Shown: positions 26,171 to 39,646 of the stretch, piece after piece
How positions within the stretch are numbered: the stretch's first letter is position 1
How the letters are laid out: each line of letters opens with the position of its first letter
Assembly (NCBI GenBank): GCA_963836355.1
Contig: CAWIJO010000005.1
Location: 1 to 60,763 of the forward strand
DNA: 60,763 bases
DNA from: Palsa-506 sp963836355
GTDB taxonomy: Bacteria; Actinomycetota; Actinomycetes; Streptosporangiales; Streptosporangiaceae
Direction of reading: 5' to 3'
Translations under genes and position numbers: made by a program
The notes under the pieces: model-generated
Seen by the model: the letters and a program-made list of their open reading frames with translations, nothing else
Told to the model about the DNA's origin: nothing
Database searches by the model: none

Positions 26171-27203
26171 CGGGTCTCTTTCCTCGCGTAGGCAGCGGGA
26201 TCCCGCTCGAACTCCCGGCGGCACCCGGCCCGGCAGAAGTAGTAGGTGACGCCTTCGTACTCCAGCGGCCGGCTGCCCGGCCCGGCCGTCACGGTCATCC
26301 CGCACACCGGGTCCACGGCATCCGCAGGTTCCGCCGCGGTGGCCGGCCCCGCCCTGGCCGCCGCGCGGCCGGCCACTTCGCCCGCGGCCGCGCCCGCCCG
26401 CGCCCCGGCAGCGCGCAGCTGGACGAGCTCGGCCAGTACCGCGACCGCGATCTCCCGGTGCGAGGTGCGGCCGAGGTCAAGGCCGCCGGCACCCGGACCC
26501 GGTCGAGCTGCTCCCTGGCCACGCCCCGGTCCGCGAGATAGCCGAGCACTGCCGCGCCCCGGCGATGCGAACCGACAAGACCCAAGTAAAACGGCCGAGC
26601 GGCGACAGCCTCTTCGACCGCTTCCTCGTCGCCGTGGCCCTGGGTAGCGACCACCACCATGGCGCGCTCGTCCGCGTCCGCAGCGGCGAAGTCGGCGCCG
26701 TCGATCAGCTCCGCGCTCCAGCCCAAGACGCCGGCCAGGTCGGTCAGCGTCCGGGCCATCGGCGAACGGCCGACGACCACCAGGCGCGGCACCGGCAGCA
26801 CTGGCTCGATGTAGACCTCGAGCGCGCCCTCGCTCTGGCAGGAGATCGGCACCAGCACCATCCCCTCCGGCACCGCCGTGCCGGGGGGCGTGGTGCTGCC
26901 GGGGGGCGCGGTGCTGCCGAATTGCACCGTGCTGGCGAACTGTTCGGGGCTGCCGAGCAGCAGCAGCTTCGGCACGCCGTCGGCGATCACCTGCTGCGCC
27001 TCGCGAAGCACCACCGGCTCCGCGCACGCGCCGCCGATCCAGCCGTGCAGTTCGCCGTCCGCCGTGATGATCGCGCGGGAGCCCTGCTGGCCCGACGACG
27101 GGCCCTGGCGCCAGACCACCGTCGCGAGCGCGAACGCCTGCCCGCGCCGCCTCAGCTCGCCGGCCTGCTCCAGCACACCCCAGCCGTCCATTGGTGACTT
27201 CAC
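26164..27203 (-). pseudogene. XdhC/CoxI-YHS fusion, split by one frameshift
   Basis: XdhC-family proteins hand sulfurated molybdenum cofactor to Mo-hydroxylases. The frame from GTG 27203 (back to back with the coxL stop) encodes the XdhC N-domain (LRRRGQAFALATVVWRQGPS, GWIGGACAEPVV) and the Rossmann domain (RLVVVGRSPMARTLTDLAG, YLGLVGSHRRGAA). Near 26480-26492 the frame must change: VRVPA continues as GLDLGRTSHREIAVAVLAEL in the other frame. That frame then runs into a YHS metal-binding domain (VDPVCGMTV, YYFCRAGCRREFERDP). One base missing in the GGCCGCCGGC run explains it. Without the shift the protein ends in a nonsense tail at 26295. It is the only disrupted gene I see in the backbone core, so a sequence error is a serious alternative. 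Confidence 0.8.
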
Positions 27204-29594
<2,391 letters not shown>

Positions 29595-29644
29595 TTTCGC
29601 CTCTCGTCTGGTCAGCTAGCGCCCGTGTTAGTAAACGGACTGGG

Positions 29645-30172
29645 TTAGCCAGCGGATTGGGACCTGAGCTTCTCGGCGGCCCACAGGACCGACTTGACGA
29701 TGTTCTGGTAGCCGGTGCAACGGCAGAGGTTGCCGGACAGCGCCCACCGGACCTCGTCCTCGGTCGGGTCCGGATTGCGGTCGAGCAGCGCTTTGGCGGC
29801 CATCATCATCCCCGGGGTGCAGAAGCCGCACTGCAGCCCGTGCTCCTCCTTGAACCCCTCCTGCAGCGGATGCAGCTCGCTGGCGGTCGCCAGGCCCTCG
29901 ACGGTGCTGATCTCATGGCCGTCGGCCTGCACGGCGAGCATGGTGCAGGACTTCACCCCGATCCCGTCGACCAGCACCGTGCACGCGCCGCAGTTGGTCG
30001 TGTCACAGCCCATGTGCGTGCCGGTCAGCCCGGCGCCCCGGCGGATCAGGTGCGACAGCAGCAGCCGGGGCTCCACTTCGGCGATCTTCTTCGCGCCGTT
30101 GATCGAGAACTTGATCCGGCGTACCGGGACGTCACTGACCTGCTCGCCGGGGTCGTCGAAAACGGTCGTCAT
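29645..30172 (-). CDS. coxS: CO dehydrogenase small [2Fe-2S] subunit (first copy)
   Basis: A 175-residue iron-sulfur subunit from ATG 30172. The plant-type ferredoxin cluster is MGCDTTNCGACTVLVDG with a fourth Cys in GVKSC. The C-terminal four-helix cluster has CGFCTPGMMMA and LCRCTGYQNIV. This is the electron relay between the molybdenum site and FAD. It starts one base after the coxM stop, so translation is coupled. The N-terminus is about 12 residues longer than in the second copy. Confidence 0.93.
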   Translation of the reverse strand: MTTVFDDPGEQVSDVPVRRIKFSINGAKKIAEVEPRLLLSHLIRRGAGLTGTHMGCDTTNCGACTVLVDGIGVKSCTMLAVQADGHEISTVEGLATASELHPLQEGFKEEHGLQCGFCTPGMMMAAKALLDRNPDPTEDEVRWALSGNLCRCTGYQNIVKSVLWAAEKLRSQSAG

Positions 30173-30173
30173 G

Positions 30174-31049
30174 TCAGGCTGCCCTCTCCGCCGGTGCGTT
30201 CGCCCGGATCAGGATGCGCGCGACGAACGTACGCACCATGTGCCGCTTGTATTCAGCGCTGCCACGGTGATCGGTCCTCGGCTGGGCCGCGTCCGCGGCC
30301 AGCCCGGCCGCCTCGCCGATGGTTTCCGTTGACAGCGCCTGCCCGACCAGCGCCGCCGCGGCCGCGGCCGCGCTGATAGTGGATCCGCCGACGCCGGTCA
30401 GCGCGATGCCGGCCCTGGCCACGGTCCCGCCGGACGTCTCCACCGCGACCGCGACCCCGACAGTCGCGAAGTCGCCGACCCGGCGCTCCAGCTTGAGGTA
30501 GCCGCCCGCGCGGGGCCCCTGGGCCGGCGGGATGACCGCCTCGACCGCGATCTCGTGCGGCTCGAGCACGTTCTGGAAGGGCCCGGTGACGAAGTCCGCT
30601 ACCCGGATGGTCCGCCGGCCGCCCGGTCCCTGCGCCACCACCGAGCCGCCGAGCGCAAGCACCACCGATGCCCAGTCACCCTGCGGGTCGCCGTGGCAGA
30701 GCGAGCCGACAAGCGTGCCGCGATTCCGCACGATCGGATCGGCGATCAGCGGCGCGGCCGCCGCCATGGTCGGCTGCGTGCCCGCCAGCAGCTCCGAGCG
30801 CTCCAGCTCAGCGTGCCGGCACAGCGCCCCGATCCGCAGCGTGCCATCCGGATCCGCACGGTGGTAGCCGAGCCCGGGCAGGTTGTTGATGTCGACGATC
30901 AGCTCCGGCGACGCGAACCGCAGCTTCATCAGCGGGATCAGGCTCTGGCCGCCGGCCAGCACCTTGGCCTCGTCCCCGCCTTCGCGCAGCAAGCTGATCG
31001 CCTCGTCGAGCGAATGTGGTGCCTCGTACCGGAACCGAGACGGGTACAT
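30174..31049 (-). CDS. coxM: CO dehydrogenase medium FAD subunit (first copy)
   Basis: A 291-residue flavoprotein from ATG 31049 with GGAGGAT upstream. FAD-binding motifs are AGGQSLIPLMKLR (residues 32-44) and RNRGTLVGSLCHGDP, the equivalent of the TxGGxxxHxDP motif, with the first Gly of GG replaced by Val here. The C-terminal CO-deh flavoprotein domain follows (GYLKLERRVGDFATVGVAVA). It is first of the enzyme genes in this operon and follows a small hypothetical gene by 37 bp. Confidence 0.92.
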   Translation of the reverse strand: MYPSRFRYEAPHSLDEAISLLREGGDEAKVLAGGQSLIPLMKLRFASPELIVDINNLPGLGYHRADPDGTLRIGALCRHAELERSELLAGTQPTMAAAAPLIADPIVRNRGTLVGSLCHGDPQGDWASVVLALGGSVVAQGPGGRRTIRVADFVTGPFQNVLEPHEIAVEAVIPPAQGPRAGGYLKLERRVGDFATVGVAVAVETSGGTVARAGIALTGVGGSTISAAAAAAALVGQALSTETIGEAAGLAADAAQPRTDHRGSAEYKRHMVRTFVARILIRANAPAERAA

Positions 31050-31086
31050 AGATCCTCCGTGTCCTGGCTGGACGTTGAGCCGCAGG

Positions 31087-31509
31087 TCAGCCGCGCGCGG
31101 AGGGCTCGGCCTGGCCTGGCGGGGGGGTCGGCTCGGCTGCCGCGGGCGGCTCGGCCTGGCCTGCCGGGAGCACCGGCTCGGCTGCCGCGAGCGGCTCGGC
31201 TGCCGCCGGGGGCTCGGCTGCCGCGGGGGGCTCGGGCACGGCTAGCTCGGGGGTCGGCGGCCCGGGCGCACGGCGCGGCGAGGCGGATTCCGGGTCGGCC
31301 ACCGCCACCGGCAGCGTGTCTTCCTCGGGATCCGGCCGCGGCTGCTGGTGCGGCGGCCACGGCCCGGATACCGGCTGCCCGGCGATCTTGAGGTAGTCCA
31401 TCAGCTCGGGCCAGGCCCATACGGTGCTCTTCCCGCTCTTGGGCGAGTGCTCGACCAGCTCGTACAGGCGCGGATTACCCTGGCTGTGCCCGCTGGACTC
31501 GATCCGCAT
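31087..31509 (-). CDS. Hypothetical protein with Pro/Ala/Glu-rich tail, first gene of cox operon
   Basis: I start it at ATG 31509 (MRIESSGHSQGNPRLYELVE); an upstream start at 31596 adds only low-quality sequence. The first 50 residues (PKSGKSTVWAWPELMDYLKI) form a small domain I cannot assign. The remaining 85 are repeats of PPAAAEP and PAGQAEP type, probably disordered. It lies immediately upstream of coxM on the same strand. The 190-bp gap to the LysR stop should contain the operon promoter. Confidence 0.6.
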   Translation of the reverse strand: MRIESSGHSQGNPRLYELVEHSPKSGKSTVWAWPELMDYLKIAGQPVSGPWPPHQQPRPDPEEDTLPVAVADPESASPRRAPGPPTPELAVPEPPAAAEPPAAAEPLAAAEPVLPAGQAEPPAAAEPTPPPGQAEPSARG

Positions 31510-31699
31510 GGCGCATGCTCCCGCCGCCGGACGGGCCGCCTGTGCACCGTCGCCAGTGATACCCGCCACTATCTGCCCGCCCGGACGGCCCCGCAATGCG
31601 CGAATAACCTCTTGCTTAAGTGGCCTTGCGGCGCTCTGGCCTGCGCTTCTGCGAATAATGAGCTGCGCGCCGCCCGGCCTTCCCCGGTCCGGGCCCGGC

Positions 31700-32665
31700 T
31701 CAGCTCCAGATCGTCACGTAAACGGGCGGGCGGAACCGCGACGGCGGCACGCCCGCGGCCGGCGAGCGCATCAGCTGCATGGCCTCCGGGGTGCCGAGGA
31801 AACGCCGCAGTGCGCTGGCGGCGGTGCTCCGGTGCTGGCGCTCCAGCAGGGTCACGTGCCAGCAGGCGTCCATCGGCGAACCTGGCAGCTCGACCAGCGA
31901 CAGCTCGCCGCGGCGCAGCTGCTGGGCGACCAGGTGCTCGACCGCCGGGGCCACCCCGGCCCCGTCGGCAGCGGCGGCCCAGGCGGCGGTCTGGTTGGGG
32001 AACACCCCGATCCTGTTCTCCGGGATCCGCAGCCGGGCTAGCAGCTGGCCGGTGTCACTGCCAGGGTCGGTGCCGGACGGATCCACCAGCCAGCGCCACT
32101 GGCTGGCGGTGCCCCTGGGCCGGGACTTGCCGGCCGTGACGACGACAAGCCGGTACCGGAAGATCGGCTCGGTCACCACCGGCAGGGCCGGATCGCGTGG
32201 CACGCCAGGGCCGATCGCCGCATCGGCGAGCCGGTTGGCGACGAGCACTGCCATTTCGTTGCTCGCGGCCACCCCGGCCGATACCTCGACCGAACCGGCG
32301 AAACGCCGGGTGAATGCCTCCATCAGCGGGCTGACCACGAACTCCGCGACGGCGGGCGAGGCCACCAGGCGCATCTGGTCCGGCGCGCCCTGCGCGGCGC
32401 GGACCGCGGCGTGCGCCTCGGCGCCGAGCACCACGATCTGCGACGCGGTGGCGAGCAGCCGGGAGCCGCCAGCGGTCAGCGTCATGCCCGCGGGGCCGCG
32501 GCTGACCAGCGGGTCGCCCAGGTGCAGTCGCAAAGCCGACAGCGCTTGCGAGACCGCCGGCTCGCTGACGCCGAGCGCGTTCGCTGCCGCGGTCACCGAG
32601 CCGAGCCTGGCGACCAGCACGAACGCATTCAGCTGGGTAAGCGTCATGACAGTGTCGATTATCAC
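31700..32665 (-). CDS. LysR-family transcriptional regulator between the two cox operons
   Basis: A 321-residue protein; ATG 32647 (MTLTQLNAFVLVARLGSV) is a likely alternative start six codons in. The N-terminal winged HTH has AAANALGVSEPAVSQALSAL. The effector domain follows (QMRLVASPAVAEFVVSPLME, ADAAIGPGVPRD). LysR-type regulators beside cox genes often control them by CO or growth state. It is transcribed away from the second cox operon (111 bp between starts) and towards the first, so it can reach both promoters. Confidence 0.88.
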   Translation of the reverse strand: MIIDTVMTLTQLNAFVLVARLGSVTAAANALGVSEPAVSQALSALRLHLGDPLVSRGPAGMTLTAGGSRLLATASQIVVLGAEAHAAVRAAQGAPDQMRLVASPAVAEFVVSPLMEAFTRRFAGSVEVSAGVAASNEMAVLVANRLADAAIGPGVPRDPALPVVTEPIFRYRLVVVTAGKSRPRGTASQWRWLVDPSGTDPGSDTGQLLARLRIPENRIGVFPNQTAAWAAAADGAGVAPAVEHLVAQQLRRGELSLVELPGSPMDACWHVTLLERQHRSTAASALRRFLGTPEAMQLMRSPAAGVPPSRFRPPVYVTIWS

Positions 32666-32776
32666 GCACGCGGCCGGCTGCTAACCGCACCCGCGGCGGC
32701 CCGGGCGTCCGCCGTCGCTGTCCGCCGCGGGCGCCTCGTAAACTCAGCAGGCGTGGCGTAGCTCCAGGGAGGGCGC

Positions 32777-33730
32777 ATGCAGGTTCCGGCGCACGTCGAG
32801 TACGAGAGGGCGACGAGTGTCGAGCACGCGCTGTCGCTGCTGGTCAGGTACGGTCCCGAGGCCCGCGTGCTGGCCGGCGGCCACAGCCTGATCCCGATGA
32901 TGAAGCTGCGGCTCGTGCAGCCGGAGACGCTGGTCGACGTCAACGGGCTCAGTGAGCTTTCTTTTATCACGGAGGCCAGCGGAGAGCTGCGGATAGGTGC
33001 CCTGACCAGGCACGCGCAACTGCTTGAGTCGGCGGCCGCGGGCAGGCATTTCGCTATCCTGCATGACGCCGAGCGGGTGATCGCCGACCCGATAGTGCGC
33101 CTCTGGGGCACCGTCGGCGGATCGCTCTGCCAGGCTGACCCGTCCGAGGACCTGTCGGCGGCCTTCGCGGCGCTGAAGGCCAGCATGATCATCCGGGGAC
33201 CGGACGGCAGCCGGACGGTCCCGGCCAGGGACTTTCACACCGGCCCGTACGAGACCGTGGTCGGGCCCGCCGAGCTGCTCTGCGAGATCAGGATCGCGAT
33301 CAGGCCGGGCGGCGGCAGCGCCTACGAGAAGGTGGCCCGCCGGGTCGGTGACTGGCCGGTCGGCGCCGCCGGCGTGGCCATCTGGCTGGACGGCGACACC
33401 GTCGCGGACGCCGGGATCGGCCTGACCGCCGTCGGCGCGCGGCATTTCGCCGCCGCCGAGGCCGAGGAGTTCCTGCGCGGCAGCCCGGCCACCGAGGCGA
33501 GCTTCGTCCGGGCCGGCCAGATCGCCGCCGAGCACTGCCGGCCGAGCGCGGACCAGCGTGGGCCGGCCGACTATAAGCGGCATCTCGCCAGGGAACTCAC
33601 CACCCGGGCGCTGCGCCTGGCACTGCGGCGGGCACGGGGCCAGGACGACCCGGCTGGCGCCGATCCCGGGCGCCCGGCTGGCACTGCGCCGGGGCGCCCG
33701 GCTGGCACTGCGCCGGGGCGCCTGACATGA
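32777..33730 (+). CDS. coxM: CO dehydrogenase medium FAD subunit (second copy)
   Basis: A 317-residue paralogue of the subunit at 30174. It starts at ATG 32777 behind GGGAGGGC. FAD motifs are AGGHSLIPMMKLR and WGTVGGSLCQADPSED. The C-terminal tail is a short Pro/Gly repeat (GRPAGTAPGRPAGTAPG, encoded by repeated CCGGGGCGCCCGGCTGG units at about 33665-33720). Its stop overlaps the coxS start by 4 bp (ATGA). First gene of the rightward operon. Confidence 0.92.
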   Translation: MQVPAHVEYERATSVEHALSLLVRYGPEARVLAGGHSLIPMMKLRLVQPETLVDVNGLSELSFITEASGELRIGALTRHAQLLESAAAGRHFAILHDAERVIADPIVRLWGTVGGSLCQADPSEDLSAAFAALKASMIIRGPDGSRTVPARDFHTGPYETVVGPAELLCEIRIAIRPGGGSAYEKVARRVGDWPVGAAGVAIWLDGDTVADAGIGLTAVGARHFAAAEAEEFLRGSPATEASFVRAGQIAAEHCRPSADQRGPADYKRHLARELTTRALRLALRRARGQDDPAGADPGRPAGTAPGRPAGTAPGRLT

Positions 33731-34226
33731 AACTAACCGTGCAGGTCAACGGCGCCAGCTACACCCGCGTGGTCGAGCCCCGGCTGCTGCTCATCCATTT
33801 CCTGCGGGACGAGCTGCGGCTGACCGGCTCGCACTGGGGCTGCGACACATCCAACTGCGGCGCTTGCGTGGTATGGCTGGACGACACGCCGGTGAAGTCA
33901 TGCACGGTGCTCGCCGCGATGGCGGACGGGCACCGGGTGCGCACCGTGGAGGGACTAGGGCAAGACGGCCAGCTCGACCCGGTACAGCAGGGCTTCGCGG
34001 AGTGCCACGGGCTGCAGTGCGGATTCTGCACGCCGGGCATGATGCTCACCGCCAGGTGGCTGCTTGACCGCAATCCGGACCCGTCGGCGGCCGAGATCCG
34101 CGAGGCGCTGTCCGGCCAGATCTGCCGGTGCACCGGCTACGAGAACATCGTCAGGTCCGTCCGCTGGGCGGCCGACCGTGAGGCTGCGCTGGCCGGCGAC
34201 GACGATGCGCCGCAGCAGGTGCCCGC

Positions 34227-34230
<4 letters not shown>
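33727..34230 (+). CDS. coxS: CO dehydrogenase small [2Fe-2S] subunit (second copy)
   Basis: A 167-residue iron-sulfur subunit from ATG 33727. Clusters are WGCDTSNCGACVVWLDD with Cys in VKSCTV, and CGFCTPGMMLT with ICRCTGYENIV. Both ends overlap neighbouring genes by 4 bp (coxM before, coxL after), so the three subunits are made in step. Confidence 0.93.
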
Positions 34231-36638
<2,408 letters not shown>

Positions 36639-36744
36639 CCGCAGGCCGGCCAGCGCGATGCCTGCGCCATGATGGGCACATGTGGTACATGCGCGGTCCG
36701 GGGTGCCGGCTGCCGTCCGCCGACGAGCAGGGCCGCGGCCGGGG

Positions 36745-37638
36745 ATGAGCGGACTAGCAGAGCGGCTGCCCGATGTCGGCACCTTGCTTGGTGCCCTGGA
36801 CGGCACGGACTACCTGGCCGATGAGGCGCTGGGCACCAGCCTGTTCCTGGCCGCCCGGATGAGCCAGCCGATCCTGCTTGAGGGCGAGCCTGGGGTCGGC
36901 AAGACCGGCGCTGCGCAGGCGCTGGCCAGCGCGCTGGAGACGCCGCTGATCCGGCTGCAGTGCTACGAGGGCCTTACCTCTGCCGAGGCGCTGTACGAGT
37001 GGAATTACCCGCGGCAGCTGCTCGCGATCCGGCTGGCCGAGACCCAGGGCGGCACGCTGCGCGAAGCGGATCTGTTCAGCGCCGAGTACCTGCTGGAGCG
37101 GCCGCTGCTCGCCGCGCTGGCTCATCCAGGCCCGCGGCCCGCGGTGCTGCTGATCGACGAGGTAGATCGCGGCGACGACGAGTTCGAGGCGTTCTTGTTC
37201 GAGCTGCTTGCCGAGTCCGCGGTAACCATCCCCGAGCTCGGCACCAGGCGCGCGGCATTCCCGCCGGTCGTGGTGCTCACCTCGAACCGGACCAGGGACC
37301 TGCACGACGCGCTCAAGCGGCGGTGCCTTTATCACTGGATTGACTACCCGGCCACCGGGCGGGTGGCCGCCATCATCCGGCGCCGGGTGCCGGCCGCCGC
37401 GGCGCCGCTCGCCGGGCAGGTGGCGGTCGGCGTTGCCCGGCTCCGCGGCCTCGAGCTCGCCAAGCCGCCGGGCGTCGCCGAGGCGATCAGCTGGACGGCG
37501 GCGCTGCATGTGCTCGGCGCCGAGAAGCTGGACGAGGCGTCGGCCGAGCAGACCGCCGGCGCCGTGCTCAAGTACGCCGAAGATCTGGATGCCGCCCGCG
37601 CGGCCGGATACGCGTCGCTGGTCAGCAACGATGACTGA
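36745..37638 (+). CDS. coxD: MoxR/CoxD-type AAA+ ATPase (second copy)
   Basis: A 297-residue ATPase; I start at ATG 36745 behind CGGGGA. Walker A is GEPGVGKTGAAQ, Walker B VLLIDEVDRGDDEFEAF, sensor 1 VVVLTSNRTRDL. In Oligotropha-type cox clusters CoxD is an AAA+ chaperone needed to build the sulfur-bridged Mo-Cu centre, working with CoxE. The CoxE-like gene follows after 23 bp. The sequence shares the LIRLQCYEG block with the copy at 20855. Confidence 0.9.
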   Translation: MSGLAERLPDVGTLLGALDGTDYLADEALGTSLFLAARMSQPILLEGEPGVGKTGAAQALASALETPLIRLQCYEGLTSAEALYEWNYPRQLLAIRLAETQGGTLREADLFSAEYLLERPLLAALAHPGPRPAVLLIDEVDRGDDEFEAFLFELLAESAVTIPELGTRRAAFPPVVVLTSNRTRDLHDALKRRCLYHWIDYPATGRVAAIIRRRVPAAAAPLAGQVAVGVARLRGLELAKPPGVAEAISWTAALHVLGAEKLDEASAEQTAGAVLKYAEDLDAARAAGYASLVSNDD

Positions 37639-37661
37639 CGACCTAGCCGCCCTGGCCGCCC

Positions 37662-38888
37662 GTGATGGCTGATGACCTAGCCGAGTTTGCCGCGCGGTTC
37701 GGCGCCGCGCTGCGGGCGGCGGGCCTGCCGGTCGGCCCGGGCCGGTGCGAGCGGTTCGCGCAGGCGGTGACGCTGGCCCGGCCGCAAACGCCGCGCGCTC
37801 TTTACTGGTGCGCAGCCACGACACTCGTGTCCAGTCAGGCGCACCTGCCCACGCTGGAAATGGTCTTCAGCGCGGTCTTCGGCGACCTGGGCGGTGCACC
37901 GGGCCAGCCGGGTCAAGACGCGCCGGGGCAGTTCTTCCAGCCGCGTGCGACACCGGAGGACATGCTGGCCAGCGCGGCGAGAGCGGCGAAGGATCACGCC
38001 GGCCTGTCCCGGCCGGAGGCCGGGCCGGACGTCGAGCGGCCGGCCCCCGGCACTGACGACCGCGAGCGCATCGTCGAGCGGCCGGTCCTCGGCAGCGCAG
38101 CGGAACGGCTGGCGGCGAAGGACTTCGCCGAGCTGTCACCCGGGGAACTGCTGGAACTGGCCGGGCTGATGCGGCAGATCACGCTCGCGGTGCCGCTGCG
38201 CCGGTCCCGCCGGGTGCGGCGCCGCCGCCGCGGCCCGCACGTGGACATGCGGGCCACGCTTCGACAGGCCCGCCGGACCGGCGGTGACCCGGTCACCCTG
38301 ATCGGCCGGGCGCCCGCCTGGCGGCAGCGCAGGCTGGTCGTCCTCTGCGACATCTCCGGCTCGATGGAGCCCTACGCCCGCGCGATGATCCAGCTGCTGT
38401 ACTGCGCCGCAGGCGGCGCCAGGGCCGAGGTGTTCAGCTTCGCTACCCGGCTTACCCGGCTGACCCCGGCGCTGGCCCAGTCCCGGCCGGCCCTGGCGCT
38501 GGCCCGGGCCGGGCAGGCGGCGCCGGACTGGCTGGGCGGCACCAGGATCGGCGAGTCGCTCAGGGACTTCAACGATTCATACGCCCGCCGCGGGCTCGGT
38601 CGCGGCGCGGTCGTCATGATCATCTCGGACGGCTGGGACACCGGCGATCCCGGCATAGTGCGTCGCGAGATGGAGCGGCTATCGCTTGTCGCGTTTAAAA
38701 TTATCTGGGTTAATCCCAGGACGAAGAGTCCGGCGTACCAGCCACTGGCCGGCGGGATGGCGGCTGCGTGGCCCTACTGCGACGCCGTGGTCAGCGCGCA
38801 CACGCTGGCGGCGCTAGGCGAGCTGTCGGCCGCGCTGGCCGACCCGGTGCGGCGCCGGGTCGTGCATGCGGGCCGCCGGGTGGCGTAG
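37662..38888 (+). CDS. coxE: VWA domain protein, CoxE-like (second copy)
   Basis: A 408-residue partner of CoxD. The frame opens with GTG ATG (37662, 37665); either may be used. The N-terminal part (EFAARFGAALRAAGLPVGPG) resembles the CoxE helical domain. The C-terminal VWA domain has DISGSM, GGTRIGES and SDGWDTGD. The basic linker RRSRRVRRRRRGPH precedes the VWA. It ends the second cox operon. The paralogue at 21684 lacks the insert at residues 85-130. Confidence 0.88.
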   Translation: MMADDLAEFAARFGAALRAAGLPVGPGRCERFAQAVTLARPQTPRALYWCAATTLVSSQAHLPTLEMVFSAVFGDLGGAPGQPGQDAPGQFFQPRATPEDMLASAARAAKDHAGLSRPEAGPDVERPAPGTDDRERIVERPVLGSAAERLAAKDFAELSPGELLELAGLMRQITLAVPLRRSRRVRRRRRGPHVDMRATLRQARRTGGDPVTLIGRAPAWRQRRLVVLCDISGSMEPYARAMIQLLYCAAGGARAEVFSFATRLTRLTPALAQSRPALALARAGQAAPDWLGGTRIGESLRDFNDSYARRGLGRGAVVMIISDGWDTGDPGIVRREMERLSLVAFKIIWVNPRTKSPAYQPLAGGMAAAWPYCDAVVSAHTLAALGELSAALADPVRRRVVHAGRRVA

Positions 38889-38969
38889 CCCGCGGCGCCC
38901 GGCGCAAACGGAATATGTCGCCTGCCTATGCCGGGATGCCATGCCCGCCCGGCCGGCGGCCCGGGCCCG

Positions 38970-39617
38970 CTACGTGAGCCGCTGCCAGCCTTCGTCCTCG
39001 CCGCCCGAGCGGGCCTTGCGCTTAACATCGACGCCGCCGAACACGCAGATCCCGGTGATCCGCAGCACCGGGGCGTCCGGGCGGGCCGACTCCGCGCTGT
39101 CGCCGGCGATCTCCCGGCCGCCCATGACCGCGCTGCCGGTGTCGACCACCCGCATCTCCGGCGGGACCGTGATCGAGACGCCGCCGAATACGGCCACCGC
39201 GCTGATCGCGATCTCCCTGGCGGGCAGGTCGGCCTGCCTGAAGTCAAGGTCAGCTCCGCCGAACACGGCCAGGATGCTGGTCTCCGGCTCCGGGTGCCAT
39301 CGCCCCTTCCTGCTGATGCCGCCGAAGATCGCGGTCATCCGACGCCCCCGCGCAGCAGGCGCTACCTGGCCGGCGCTACCTGACGGCGCGGCAACCGCGG
39401 ACGTGCCGGGCAGGTCATCGATGACCGGCACGATGTCGGCGTGCGTCTTCGCGGCGTAGACCGCGTCCAGCCGCTCCGAGTGCTCCTCCGCGGTCAGCCT
39501 GCCCTGCGCCAGGGCCTCGTTGAGCACGGACGCGGCCCGGTCCCGGTCGGCGTCAGAGGCGCGCAGCCGGGAATTTGTGTTGAAGCCCTGGGGGTCCATC
39601 GGGCTATTGTCGGCCAT
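38970..39617 (-). CDS. DUF1707 protein with LiaF-like C-terminal domain
   Basis: A 215-residue protein from ATG 39617. Residues 15-70 are the DUF1707 domain (LRASDADRDRAASVLNEALA, then GRLTAEEHSERLDAVYAAKT). From about residue 95 the repeated AIFGGISRKG, AVFGGADLDF, AVFGGVSITVP and CVFGGVDVK strands match the LiaF/cell-wall-active antibiotic response beta-domain. No membrane helix is seen between them. Such proteins are thought to act in envelope stress sensing. Divergent from the ABC-F gene, with 29 bp between the starts. Confidence 0.85.
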   Translation of the reverse strand: MADNSPMDPQGFNTNSRLRASDADRDRAASVLNEALAQGRLTAEEHSERLDAVYAAKTHADIVPVIDDLPGTSAVAAPSGSAGQVAPAARGRRMTAIFGGISRKGRWHPEPETSILAVFGGADLDFRQADLPAREIAISAVAVFGGVSITVPPEMRVVDTGSAVMGGREIAGDSAESARPDAPVLRITGICVFGGVDVKRKARSGGEDEGWQRLT

Positions 39618-39646
39618 GCAAGAGCATCAGCGGAACGGGGAACGTC

